This document shows, piece after piece, positions 1 to 7,317 of a DNA stretch of 64,000 nucleotides. The number at the start of each line of letters is the position of its first letter. Position 1 is the stretch's first letter. The notes under the pieces are model-generated. The model searched no databases and was not told the DNA's origin. It saw only the letters and a list, made by a program, of their open reading frames with translations. The stretch comes from an uncultured Pelagibacteraceae bacterium (GTDB lineage: Bacteria; Pseudomonadota; Alphaproteobacteria; Pelagibacterales; AG-422-B15), in NCBI GenBank assembly GCA_902619105.1, contig CACNCV010000001.1, positions 332,706-396,705 on the forward strand, given 5' to 3'. Position numbers and translations under genes: made by a program.

Positions 1-902
1 ATACGCCATTATCAGCAATGGTTTATGCCGAAATACTAGATAAAGCTGGTGTCCCTGCAGGTGTTTTCAATTTAGTTCATGGTGATGGCGAGGGTGTGGG
101 CATAGCCATGTCAAGACATCCAGATATTGAGATGATGTCGTTTACCGGCTCTAAAAGAGGCGGAAAGTCGGTTACAATAGAGTCTGCCGAAACTGTCAAA
201 AAAGTTACACTTGAGCTTGGAGGCAAGTCACCAAATTTAGTTTTTGCAGATTGTGATCTTGAGGAAAAAGTAACCGCATCTGTAAATGAATGTATGTTTA
301 ACACCGGACAATCATGTGACGCTCCTACCAGATTACTGGTTGAAAAAAAATGCTACGATGAAGTCGTTACAATTGCAAAAAAGGCGGCTGAAGAAATAAA
401 AGTTGGAGACCCACAAGAGGATGGAGATCATCTAGGACCTTTATTTGATAAAATCCAATTTGATAGAGTCCAAAACATGATTCAGGTAGGAATAGATGAA
501 GGTGCCGAGCTGCTTGTTGGTGGACTGGGTAAACCTGAGGGGTTAGAAAAAGGTTGGTTTACTAAACCAACTATATTCATAAATGTTAATAACAGCATGC
601 GAGTAGCTCAAGAAGAGATTTTTGGCCCCGTACTTGTAATAATTCCATTTGAAGATGAAAAAGAAGCTATTGAAATAGCTAATGACACACCTTACGGACT
701 TGCCGCATATTTACAAACAGGCGACACCGAAAGGGCAGAGAGAGTTTCAAGACAACTTAGAGCTGGCGGTGTACATGTAAACGGAGGCGGTTATAACTAT
801 GGCTCTCCTTTTGGCGGTTATAAAGAGTCTGGAAACGGCCGCGAAGGCGGTGATATGGGGCTTGAAGATTATCTTGAAACAAAAGCATTACATATTGCTT
901 AA
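1..902 (+). CDS. NAD(P)-dependent aldehyde dehydrogenase, C-terminal part (5' end outside window)
   Basis: Aldehyde dehydrogenase superfamily enzyme, oxidizing an aldehyde to the acid with NAD(P). The frame stays open to the window edge (TPLSA precedes the first ATG), so the ORF-track start at 18 is not the true start and roughly the first third of a ~480-aa protein is missing. The catalytic Glu lies in LELGGKSPN and the catalytic Cys in FNTGQSC; EEIFGPVL and the C-terminal PFGGYKESGNGREGG are standard. Substrate cannot be read from the fragment. Because a betaine/phosphonate-type oxygenase pair lies downstream, betaine aldehyde or trimethylaminobutyraldehyde are possible substrates (inference). 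Acetoacetyl-CoA synthetase follows after 25 bp on the same strand. Confidence 0.93.
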   Translation, partial: TPLSAMVYAEILDKAGVPAGVFNLVHGDGEGVGIAMSRHPDIEMMSFTGSKRGGKSVTIESAETVKKVTLELGGKSPNLVFADCDLEEKVTASVNECMFNTGQSCDAPTRLLVEKKCYDEVVTIAKKAAEEIKVGDPQEDGDHLGPLFDKIQFDRVQNMIQVGIDEGAELLVGGLGKPEGLEKGWFTKPTIFINVNNSMRVAQEEIFGPVLVIIPFEDEKEAIEIANDTPYGLAAYLQTGDTERAERVSRQLRAGGVHVNGGGYNYGSPFGGYKESGNGREGGDMGLEDYLETKALHIA

Positions 903-927
903 AATTTAATTCAAAGCAGTAAAATTT

Positions 928-2868
928 ATGGAAAAATTACTGTGGCAAGCCTCCGAAAAAAGACGAAAACAATCGAACTTAGTCAAATACCATTCTTATC
1001 TCAAAAAAAGTTACTCAATAAATTTTGATTATGAATATGACTCCTTATTCAACTGGAGTATAGCAAAGCCTAATTTATTCTGGACGAGTCTTTTGAGTTA
1101 TTTAGATATAAGCTATAGTGGCAATGAAAACCCTGCTATTAGTGAAAGTGAAAATATTTATGACAAGAAATTTTTTCCAAACTTAAAGCTTAGCTATAGT
1201 GAAAATATCATAAATAATTTAAATTCTATTCCTATACTCTATGTAAATGAAATTGGATTTAAAAAATATTACAGCAAAGAAGAAGTTATTCATAAAGTAA
1301 ATTTAGTCGCAAAATATTTGAGATCTATCGGTGTTAAAAAAGGTGATAGAGTTGTAGGCATTGTAACTAATAATGCGGAAACATTGATTTCATTTCTTGC
1401 AGTAAATTCAATTGGTGCGGTATGGTCTTCTTGTTCACCAGATTTTGGTGAACAGGCTATATTAGATAGGTTTAGTCAAATAGAGCCCAAAATTTTATTT
1501 TATTCCAGCAACTATATGTATGGAGGAAAGAAATTTAAAATTTTAGAAAAAATAAAAAATGTTGAGAGTAAGCTTAATACATTGGAAGTATCCATATGCA
1601 TTGATTATTCTCAAAAAGACAAAAGTTTCATCGATGAAAAATTAAATTTTTTTGAAGAAAACAATAGAGAATTGAGTGAGCTCTCTTTTGAAAGATGTCA
1701 GTTTAATGACCCAATGTATATATTGTATTCCAGCGGTACAACTGGAAAACCAAAATGTATTGTGCATAATACAGGAGGTCCATTAATCCAACATTTGAAA
1801 GAACAACAACTTCACTGTGAAATTTGTGAAGACGATAAGCTTTTATATTTTACTACTTGTGGATGGATGATGTGGAATTGGCTTATTTCTGGTCTTGCTT
1901 CTAAGGCAACAGTTGTTCTTTATGAGGGGTCTCCTTTTTTTCCACAACAGGACTCACTTTTTAAGGTGGCGGAAGAAGAGGAAATTACTTGTTTTGGCAC
2001 AAGCGCAAAGTTTATTGATGCGCTAAGAAATAGCCAAATTCAAATTTCAAATAAATATAAACTATCAAAATTAAAAACAATTTTAAGCACTGGATCACCA
2101 CTAGTTAGTGAGAGTTTTAATTATGTTTATAACAATATTAAGCAAGACGTACATTTAGCCTCTATTAGTGGCGGTACTGATATTGTTTCATGTTTTGTTG
2201 GAGGAGACCCAACCGGCGCAGTATTTTCAGGCGAAATTCAATGTGAATGTTTAGGAGTTGATGTAGATATATTTAATGAAGATGGGGTTAGCACTCAGCA
2301 AAAAGGAGAACTCGTCTGCAAATCAGCAATTCCTTCAATGCCAATTGGGTTCTGGGATGATGTTAATAAAGAAAAATATATAAAATCATATTTTTCAAAA
2401 TTTTCCAATATTTGGACACAAGGTGACTATGCAATCAAAACAGCAAATAAGGGTTTCATAATCTTTGGGCGCTCCGACTCAACTCTCAATCCTGGAGGCA
2501 TTAGAATTGGTACTGCAGAAATATATAGGTCTGTTGAAAAACTAGAAGATATCAATGAATCGATTGTGGTTGGGCAAGAATGGAATGATGATGTCAGAAT
2601 TATTTTATTTATAACCCTTAAAGCCAAAAGTCATCTAAATGATAAATTAGTTGCTGATATCAAGGAAAATATTAAAAATTCAACCTCCATCAGACATGTG
2701 CCCGCAAAGATTATTCAAGTTACTGATATTCCAAGAACTCGGAGCGGTAAGATAGCTGAATTGACTGTAAGAGATATTATAAACGGTAAAAAAGTTAAAA
2801 ATTTGGAGGCTCTTGCAAATCCAGAATGTCTTACAGAATATGAAAATATTGAAGAATTAGACTATTAA
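928..2868 (+). CDS. aacS: Acetoacetyl-CoA synthetase
   Basis: ATP-dependent ligase activating acetoacetate to acetoacetyl-CoA, allowing ketone bodies to be used or the unit recycled in the cytosol. 646 aa is the normal size for this branch of the ANL superfamily. The N-terminal ACS-type cap starts at LLWQASEKRRKQSNL; the P-loop is YSSGTTGKPKCIVH; TTCGWMMWNW is the acetoacetyl/acetyl-CoA synthetase signature; the C-terminal lysine lies in RTRSGKIAE. It is 25 bp downstream of the aldehyde dehydrogenase and 16 bp upstream of the 2OG oxygenase, so probably in one transcript. The acetoacetate assignment over acetate or propionate rests on overall resemblance and is fairly secure. Confidence 0.9.
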   Translation: MEKLLWQASEKRRKQSNLVKYHSYLKKSYSINFDYEYDSLFNWSIAKPNLFWTSLLSYLDISYSGNENPAISESENIYDKKFFPNLKLSYSENIINNLNSIPILYVNEIGFKKYYSKEEVIHKVNLVAKYLRSIGVKKGDRVVGIVTNNAETLISFLAVNSIGAVWSSCSPDFGEQAILDRFSQIEPKILFYSSNYMYGGKKFKILEKIKNVESKLNTLEVSICIDYSQKDKSFIDEKLNFFEENNRELSELSFERCQFNDPMYILYSSGTTGKPKCIVHNTGGPLIQHLKEQQLHCEICEDDKLLYFTTCGWMMWNWLISGLASKATVVLYEGSPFFPQQDSLFKVAEEEEITCFGTSAKFIDALRNSQIQISNKYKLSKLKTILSTGSPLVSESFNYVYNNIKQDVHLASISGGTDIVSCFVGGDPTGAVFSGEIQCECLGVDVDIFNEDGVSTQQKGELVCKSAIPSMPIGFWDDVNKEKYIKSYFSKFSNIWTQGDYAIKTANKGFIIFGRSDSTLNPGGIRIGTAEIYRSVEKLEDINESIVVGQEWNDDVRIILFITLKAKSHLNDKLVADIKENIKNSTSIRHVPAKIIQVTDIPRTRSGKIAELTVRDIINGKKVKNLEALANPECLTEYENIEELDY

Positions 2869-2884
2869 TCATATATTTTCAAAT

Positions 2885-3979
2885 ATGAAGCTAGATTTTG
2901 ACTCAAAAGAATTAAGAGTATTTGATAAAGAGGAAATTTTTAAAATACATCCCTTGTGGATACGGGAACGATCAACTGAAAAAGGGGAAGTTGATCAAAA
3001 TTCTTTTCAAAGATTATATGATCCTGAAAAGATTGAGCCAGATTTGCAAATAAAGAATGCTCAGCTACTAGCAGACAACAAAATGCATGTTGAATTTTCT
3101 GATAACCATAGTGCAACTTATTGTTTAGATAAATTAATAACAGAAATTACAAGATCAAATGTCCTACCACCAAAGATTTACTGGGATAAAAATGATGCTG
3201 AGTTAAAAAAATTTAGTTTTGCCTATGGAGCAAACGAAAGTCAGCAATTGTTAGAAATTTTAAAATTTTATCATCAGTATGGTTACGTTGTTGTCGAAGA
3301 TTTGCCAGCTAAGGATGGAGAAGTTATAAAATTTGCTGAAAAAATTGGGTTTATTCGAGAAACTAATTTTGGCAAGCTATTTAATGTGAGGTCACAAAAA
3401 CAACCTAATGACTTGGCTTATACATCCATAGAATTAGAGTCGCATACTGATAATCCCTACAGAAAACCAGTACCATCAATTCAATTTTTATTTTGTATTG
3501 AAAACAGTTGTAAAGGCGGAGACTCCACAGTTGTAGATGGTTTCAAAGTTGCAGAGGATCTAAAAAAAGAAAATCCACAAGCTTTTAATATTCTAGTAAA
3601 CACTCTAATAAATTATAAATTTGAAGATAATGATGCTATTTTAGAAAAAACTGGAAAAATTATAAAATTAAGTGCTAGAGGAGAACTCAAACAAATAAAA
3701 TATAGTAATAGATTAGACTTTGTATTTTACGATGAGCCAAAGGTTTTGGAAGAATTTTATGCTGCTAAAAGAGTTATGCATCAAATGATCAATTCAGATA
3801 AATATATATTACAATTTCATTTAGAGCCTGGTAACTTATTAATTATGAATAATTACAGAACTTTACATGGAAGACGGAGCTACAATACATCTGAAGGAAG
3901 TCGGTGGCTTCAAGGGCTGTATATTGACCATGACTCTGCCGAAAGTAAATATAAACTCCTCTCTAAGGAAGTAGAATGA
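2885..3979 (+). CDS. Gamma-butyrobetaine-hydroxylase-like Fe(II)/2OG dioxygenase, TmpA-like
   Basis: 364-aa TauD-type 2-oxoglutarate oxygenase with the N-terminal DUF971-like domain seen in gamma-butyrobetaine hydroxylase. The iron triad is H187-x-D189 (ESHTDNPYR) and H328 (TLHGRRSY), with the 2OG-binding Arg at about 340 (GSRWLQGLY). The N-terminal domain reads HPLWIRERSTEKGEVDQ and lacks the Cys cluster that binds zinc in animal gamma-butyrobetaine hydroxylase. It overlaps the next gene, an HD-domain oxygenase, by ATGA. In characterized TmpA/TmpB the first enzyme hydroxylates 2-trimethylaminoethylphosphonate and the second cleaves the C-P bond. The pairing suggests that role (inference); carnitine biosynthesis is the alternative. 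Confidence 0.85.
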   Translation: MKLDFDSKELRVFDKEEIFKIHPLWIRERSTEKGEVDQNSFQRLYDPEKIEPDLQIKNAQLLADNKMHVEFSDNHSATYCLDKLITEITRSNVLPPKIYWDKNDAELKKFSFAYGANESQQLLEILKFYHQYGYVVVEDLPAKDGEVIKFAEKIGFIRETNFGKLFNVRSQKQPNDLAYTSIELESHTDNPYRKPVPSIQFLFCIENSCKGGDSTVVDGFKVAEDLKKENPQAFNILVNTLINYKFEDNDAILEKTGKIIKLSARGELKQIKYSNRLDFVFYDEPKVLEEFYAAKRVMHQMINSDKYILQFHLEPGNLLIMNNYRTLHGRRSYNTSEGSRWLQGLYIDHDSAESKYKLLSKEVE

Positions 3980-4527
3980 AGACAGTCAAGTTTACTGAAA
4001 TGAAAAAAGGATCAAAAGAAGATTATGAACTTTTGGCTGAATATGAAAAAAACTACATAAATGAACTTCCTGATCGAATTTTAGAATCATTAAAAAACTT
4101 AGATAATTCAGTGGACGGGTACCAAGTGACAAGACTTGAGCATTCTTTGCAATCAGCAACCAGAGCTGAAAAAGATGGGGCAGATGAAGAAATGATTGTT
4201 GCTACATTGTTGCATGATATAGGAGACAGTCTTGCTCCATACAATCACAGTCAGCTCATAGCTGCTGTTTTAAGACCGTATGTTTCTGAAAAGGTTCATT
4301 GGATTATGTTGCATCATGGGCTTTTTCAAGAATATTATTATGCTCATCATTTAGGTAAAGATAGAAATTCACGAGATAAATTTAAGGATCATCCATACTA
4401 TCAAGATGCAGTCGACTTCTGTGAAAAGTGGGATCAAAAATCTTTTGATCCTAACTATGAATCCTTCCCGTTAGATCATTTCGAACCAATGGTGAGAAGA
4501 TTATTTTCTAAAGAGCCAAATTTTTAA
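3976..4527 (+). CDS. HD-domain mixed-valent diiron oxygenase, TmpB/PhnZ-like
   Basis: 183-aa HD-domain protein commonly labelled 'phosphohydrolase'. The full set of six metal ligands expected of the PhnZ/TmpB/MIOX oxygenases can be placed: H56 (RLEHSL), H80-D81 (LLHDIGD), H91 (YNHSQ), H114 (HHGLFQEYY) and D153 (EKWDQKSFDP). Such enzymes use a Fe(II)/Fe(III) pair to cleave C-P or C-C bonds oxidatively. Translational coupling (ATGA) to the TmpA-like oxygenase suggests the two act in sequence, releasing phosphate and glycine betaine from a hydroxylated phosphonate (inference). The Tyr-x-x-Glu lid pair I recall ten and seven residues before the first His in PhnZ is not in the same register here. 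Its stop shares TTAA with the convergent KAS III gene. Confidence 0.82.
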   Translation: MKTVKFTEMKKGSKEDYELLAEYEKNYINELPDRILESLKNLDNSVDGYQVTRLEHSLQSATRAEKDGADEEMIVATLLHDIGDSLAPYNHSQLIAAVLRPYVSEKVHWIMLHHGLFQEYYYAHHLGKDRNSRDKFKDHPYYQDAVDFCEKWDQKSFDPNYESFPLDHFEPMVRRLFSKEPNF

Positions 4528-5651
4528 GCTATCTTTTTTACAATTACATTTCCAACTGAATAACCTGCTCCAAATGAACATATAATTGCTAAATCATTTT
4601 TATTTAATGATTTATTGTATTTATGAAAGGCAATAATTGAACCAGCTGAACTTGTATTTGCATATTCATCCAAAACTACAGGTGCTAACTCTTTTGGGGC
4701 ATCTTTTCCCAATACATACTTTGAAATTAAAACGTTCATATTCTCGTTTGCTTGATGAAGATACATGCCTTTGAGATCATTGGCCGATAAGTTATTTTCT
4801 TCTAAATGAGATTTAATCAAGTTAGAAACTTCTGGAACAACTTCCTTAAATACTTTTCGTCCATTTTGATGAAATAATTTGTCTGACTGACCAACGCCAT
4901 CAGGCGATGAATTATTTAAAAAGCCATAATTATTTCTTATATTGTTTGAAAACTTAGTCAATAATCTCGTACCAATTATTTCATAAGAGTTTTCTTTGAT
5001 ATTTTCATCATTAAGACGTTCTAAAATAACTGCTGTTGCAACGTCTCCAAAAATAAAATGACAGTCTCGATCTCTGAAATTTAAATGTCCGGTACAAATT
5101 TCAGGATTAATCATGATAGCAGACTTTATACTTCCAGACTTTACCATGTCGAAGATAGTTTGAATTCCAAAAGTTGCTGATGAACATGCAACATTCATAT
5201 CAAACGCAAAACCTTTGATACCCAAAGCATTTTGTATTTCAATTGCAATCGCTGGATAGGCACGCTCAAGATTTGAACAAGCTACAATTACTGCATCAAT
5301 ATCATCTACATCTATATTTGAGTTTTTAATCGCATCTTTAGCTGCAATGACCCCCATTTCAGCTAAATTAGATAATTCTTCTTCTGACCTTTCTCTCAAT
5401 TTAGGCCTCATAAAAGAAGTATCTAGAATTCCTGTTTTATTTTGTACATATCTTGATTTAACACCTGATGCTTTTTCTATGAATTCAGCACTGGATTTTT
5501 CTAATGGTTGGATTTTTCCATTTTTAATATCTTCTGAATTTGTTACATTAAATTCATCAACATACTTATTGAATGATTGTACCAATTCCTCATTAGAGAT
5601 TTTTTCCTTAGGAGTGTATAGGCCGGTCCCAGAAATTTGAACTTTATACAT
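4524..5651 (-). CDS. Beta-ketoacyl-ACP synthase III, long (PA3286-like) subfamily
   Basis: 375-aa thiolase-fold condensing enzyme. The catalytic triad is visible: Cys in NVACSSATF, His in YLHQANENMN and Asn in EYANTSSAGS. It is longer than housekeeping FabH (~320 aa) and resembles the Pseudomonas PA3286 type, which condenses a medium-chain acyl-CoA from beta-oxidation with malonyl-ACP (family knowledge; the substrate here is inferred). ISGTGLYTPKEKISNEELV is the usual subfamily N-terminus, supporting this start. It faces the HD-domain gene and the two stop codons overlap in TTAA, leaving no room for a terminator between them. Confidence 0.88.
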   Translation of the reverse strand: MYKVQISGTGLYTPKEKISNEELVQSFNKYVDEFNVTNSEDIKNGKIQPLEKSSAEFIEKASGVKSRYVQNKTGILDTSFMRPKLRERSEEELSNLAEMGVIAAKDAIKNSNIDVDDIDAVIVACSNLERAYPAIAIEIQNALGIKGFAFDMNVACSSATFGIQTIFDMVKSGSIKSAIMINPEICTGHLNFRDRDCHFIFGDVATAVILERLNDENIKENSYEIIGTRLLTKFSNNIRNNYGFLNNSSPDGVGQSDKLFHQNGRKVFKEVVPEVSNLIKSHLEENNLSANDLKGMYLHQANENMNVLISKYVLGKDAPKELAPVVLDEYANTSSAGSIIAFHKYNKSLNKNDLAIICSFGAGYSVGNVIVKKIA

Positions 5652-5713
5652 ATTGGAAATTATAAAATTTAAGTAGGCGCTTTGACTAATTAACTTTTTT
5701 TTCTAATTATTAC

Positions 5714-5747
5714 AAAAAAAAGAAAACTGACCCTAAGAAAGGGCCAG
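5714..5747 (-). terminator. Rho-independent terminator after the small lipoprotein gene
   Basis: On the minus strand CTGGCCCT, loop TTCTT, AGGGTCAG form an 8-bp stem with one G-T pair, followed by TTTTCTTTTTTTT. It starts about 10 bases after the stop of the 38-aa lipoprotein gene and lies upstream of the KAS III gene. It is the clearest intrinsic terminator in the window. Confidence 0.8.
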
Positions 5748-5757
5748 CTTCTAATAT

Positions 5758-5874
5758 TTATATCCCTGGAATATAAGGAACGCCATCACCTTTAATGGTT
5801 TCATTTATGCTTTGTAATGTAGTACAAGCTGAAATCATAAAACTGAAAGCTAAAACTGTAAGAGTAGTACGCAT
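5758..5874 (-). CDS. Small lipoprotein, 38 aa (entericidin-like size)
   Basis: This gene is too short for the ORF track. It encodes MRTTLTVLAFSFMISAC followed by a 21-residue polar tail ending YIPGI. The N-terminus is a short lipoprotein signal with lipobox I-S-A-C, so cleavage and lipidation at C17 are expected, anchoring a ~22-residue peptide to a membrane. A strong Shine-Dalgarno (AGGAGA, plus 5881-5886) sits 6 bases before the ATG and a terminator follows, which together make a real, separately transcribed gene likely. The function is unknown; size and form resemble entericidin-type or other tiny envelope lipoproteins. Confidence 0.75.
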   Translation of the reverse strand: MRTTLTVLAFSFMISACTTLQSINETIKGDGVPYIPGI

Positions 5875-5945
5875 GCTTTTTCTCCTATTTATTTAAAGAT
5901 ACTATATTTAATTAAGTACTAATTACAATTATTATGTTTAGAATC

Positions 5946-6194
5946 ATGAAATTCTATGTGTATATCATTGGCACAACTAATCCTAAGCCCAGAACATATG
6001 TTGGTTGGACCAATAATATTGATAAAAGAATAAGTGCTCATAACGCCTCAAAAGGTGCAAAATACACTAGAGGCAGCAAATGGAAACTTTTGTATAAAGA
6101 GATTTTTGAGTCTAAATCAGATGCAATGAAAAGGGAAAATGTTTTAAAAAAAGATCGTAAACTCAGAACGCAACTTAGAAAAAAATTAGTTTAA
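5946..6194 (+). CDS. GIY-YIG nuclease-superfamily protein (UPF0213/YhbQ type)
   Basis: About 82 aa when started at MKFYVYII, the usual family N-terminus; the ORF track start at 5934 adds four residues. The GIY-YIG pair appears as YVYII and TYVGWT, with the conserved Arg in DKRISAHN and a Glu in KRENVLKKDRK. Stand-alone proteins of this size are single-domain nuclease-fold members, with DNA-repair roles proposed for some relatives but mostly uncharacterized. It converges on the cupin gene and overlaps its end by 9 bp. No clear ribosome binding site precedes either start. Confidence 0.8.
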   Translation: MKFYVYIIGTTNPKPRTYVGWTNNIDKRISAHNASKGAKYTRGSKWKLLYKEIFESKSDAMKRENVLKKDRKLRTQLRKKLV

Positions 6195-6608
6195 AGTTCC
6201 ATATTCACTTCTTCCTTTTTTTCTTAGTCCGTAAGGACCAGCAATATAAATTGTAATTGGCTTAATGCCAGGCTCTAAGTCAACCCGGTGCAAATTATCA
6301 GCACTTCTGAAGCCTATATAAAATTTTCCACGCCATTTTCTTTCTTCTTTGATGTTTGTCTCCCAGTAACCACCACTTAAAATAATTGTAATATATGGAA
6401 AGGGATGATTGTGAAGCCCAATTCCATGATCATTATCTAAAATATGATGAATAAGTATATTGAAAGGAAACCATTTTGGTCTTTTTCTAAACAGCAAATA
6501 ATACCTGGCTGTCCATGGTTTTGCTAAATGATATTCTGGGTGTGAAGGGCCTCTGTCCATCACAACTTTTTTTCGTCCTAATTTCTCTAGTATCTTAAGA
6601 AAAAGCAT
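6186..6608 (-). CDS. Cupin-like hypothetical protein
   Basis: Started at MLFLKILEKLGRKK, this is 140 aa. The ORF-track version (202 aa) reads back through tRNA-Arg and its extra N-terminus is not credible. The core GLHNHPFPYITIILSGGYWE and the later HRVDLEPGIKPITIYIAGP match the two halves of a cupin barrel with possible metal-binding His residues. I do not recognise a specific family. It runs away from tRNA-Arg, with its start about 23 bp from the tRNA's 5' end. Together with the 2OG oxygenase on the other side of the tRNA it resembles accessory or phage-like cargo rather than core metabolism. Confidence 0.6.
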   Translation of the reverse strand: MLFLKILEKLGRKKVVMDRGPSHPEYHLAKPWTARYYLLFRKRPKWFPFNILIHHILDNDHGIGLHNHPFPYITIILSGGYWETNIKEERKWRGKFYIGFRSADNLHRVDLEPGIKPITIYIAGPYGLRKKGRSEYGTLN

Positions 6609-6619
6609 GGTACGTGAAA

Positions 6620-6625
6620 TATAAT
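6620..6625 (+). promoter_or_regulatory. -10 element of the tRNA-Arg promoter
   Basis: A perfect TATAAT lies 6 bases before the first base of tRNA-Arg, which places the transcription start at or near the mature 5' end. No good -35 hexamer is seen at 16-18 bp. The promoter overlaps the leader of the divergent cupin gene. Confidence 0.5.
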
Positions 6626-6631
6626 ATAGAT

Positions 6632-6708
6632 GCGTCCGTAGCTCAACTGGATAGAGCATCAGACTTCGGATCTGAGGGTTGAGGGTTCGAATCCTTCCGG
6701 GCGCACCA
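6632..6708 (+). tRNA. tRNA-Arg(TCG)
   Basis: 77-nt cloverleaf with CCA encoded. Acceptor GCGTCCG pairs with CGGGCGC (with a wobble); the anticodon stem is TCAGA/TCTGA with loop CTTCGGA, giving anticodon TCG at 6666-6668; the T-loop is GGTTCGAATCC. It reads Arg CGA codons. It is flanked by a divergent cupin gene and a downstream 2OG oxygenase starting 10 bases after CCA. Confidence 0.95.
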
Positions 6709-6717
6709 GAAAAAATT

Positions 6718-7317
6718 ATGAAGATATATAAACCATTTGGACCAACAATAGGCAAAACAAGGCTCTCATCGAGAACAGTTACAAACTTAAACAAGTTTTC
6801 AGATCAAGTGTCAAAAAATAAGTCCTTATCTAAAAAGTATGATTATGATCATAGGCTCATAGGAAGTATGAAACAGCAGTTTAAAATACCAAATAAAATT
6901 TTAAAAGCTGGAATAGAAAAACAGATAATTAATTCAATAAAAGATTATTATAAGCAAACATTAAATATAAAAGTTAAGAAAATTAAAATTGAAAGAGCTT
7001 GGATAGTAAGTCAGTATGCTGGGGATTTTAATCCACCTCATTTACACAGAGGCAACATCAGCGGTGTGGGTTATTTAAAAATTCCCTCGTCTATACGATT
7101 AAATAAAGAAAAAGATTTAGCAGGTTTAATATCATTTTTTGATGGTCGTGTTTCTATGCCCAGGAACAGCCCTCCGCTAGTTAAGCACCGTGAAACATTT
7201 AAGCCTAAGGTAGGAGATTTGTATATTTTCCCCTCTTTTTTAATGCATGATGTCCACCCTTTTAGAGGAGATGGTGAGAGACGGTGTTTTTCTTTTAATG
7301 CATTCGTAGACGCTTAA
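6718..7317 (+). CDS. Putative 2OG-Fe(II) oxygenase (phage-like small family)
   Basis: 199 aa from ATG 6718, just after tRNA-Arg; the ORF-track start at 6679 lies inside the tRNA. The segment NPPHLHRGNISGVGYLK with downstream FPSFLMHDVHPFRGDGERRCFSFNAFV resembles the small 2OG-Fe(II) oxygenases common in marine bacteria and cyanophages (TIGR02466-like), with metal ligands in HLH and the later H-x-x-H region and an Arg for 2OG in RRCFSFN. The substrate is unknown. Position directly behind a tRNA suggests acquired DNA (inference). Its TAA abuts the stop of convergent tsaC with no base between. Confidence 0.7.
   Translation: MKIYKPFGPTIGKTRLSSRTVTNLNKFSDQVSKNKSLSKKYDYDHRLIGSMKQQFKIPNKILKAGIEKQIINSIKDYYKQTLNIKVKKIKIERAWIVSQYAGDFNPPHLHRGNISGVGYLKIPSSIRLNKEKDLAGLISFFDGRVSMPRNSPPLVKHRETFKPKVGDLYIFPSFLMHDVHPFRGDGERRCFSFNAFVDA

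Noticed and set aside
6679-6717. Upstream start of the 2OG oxygenase inside tRNA-Arg
   Set aside because: The first 13 residues are tRNA sequence; ATG 6718 follows the tRNA and gives a normal N-terminus.
6609-6794. N-terminal extension of the cupin ORF to 6794
   Set aside because: It reads antisense through tRNA-Arg; a good start exists at 6608 outside the tRNA.
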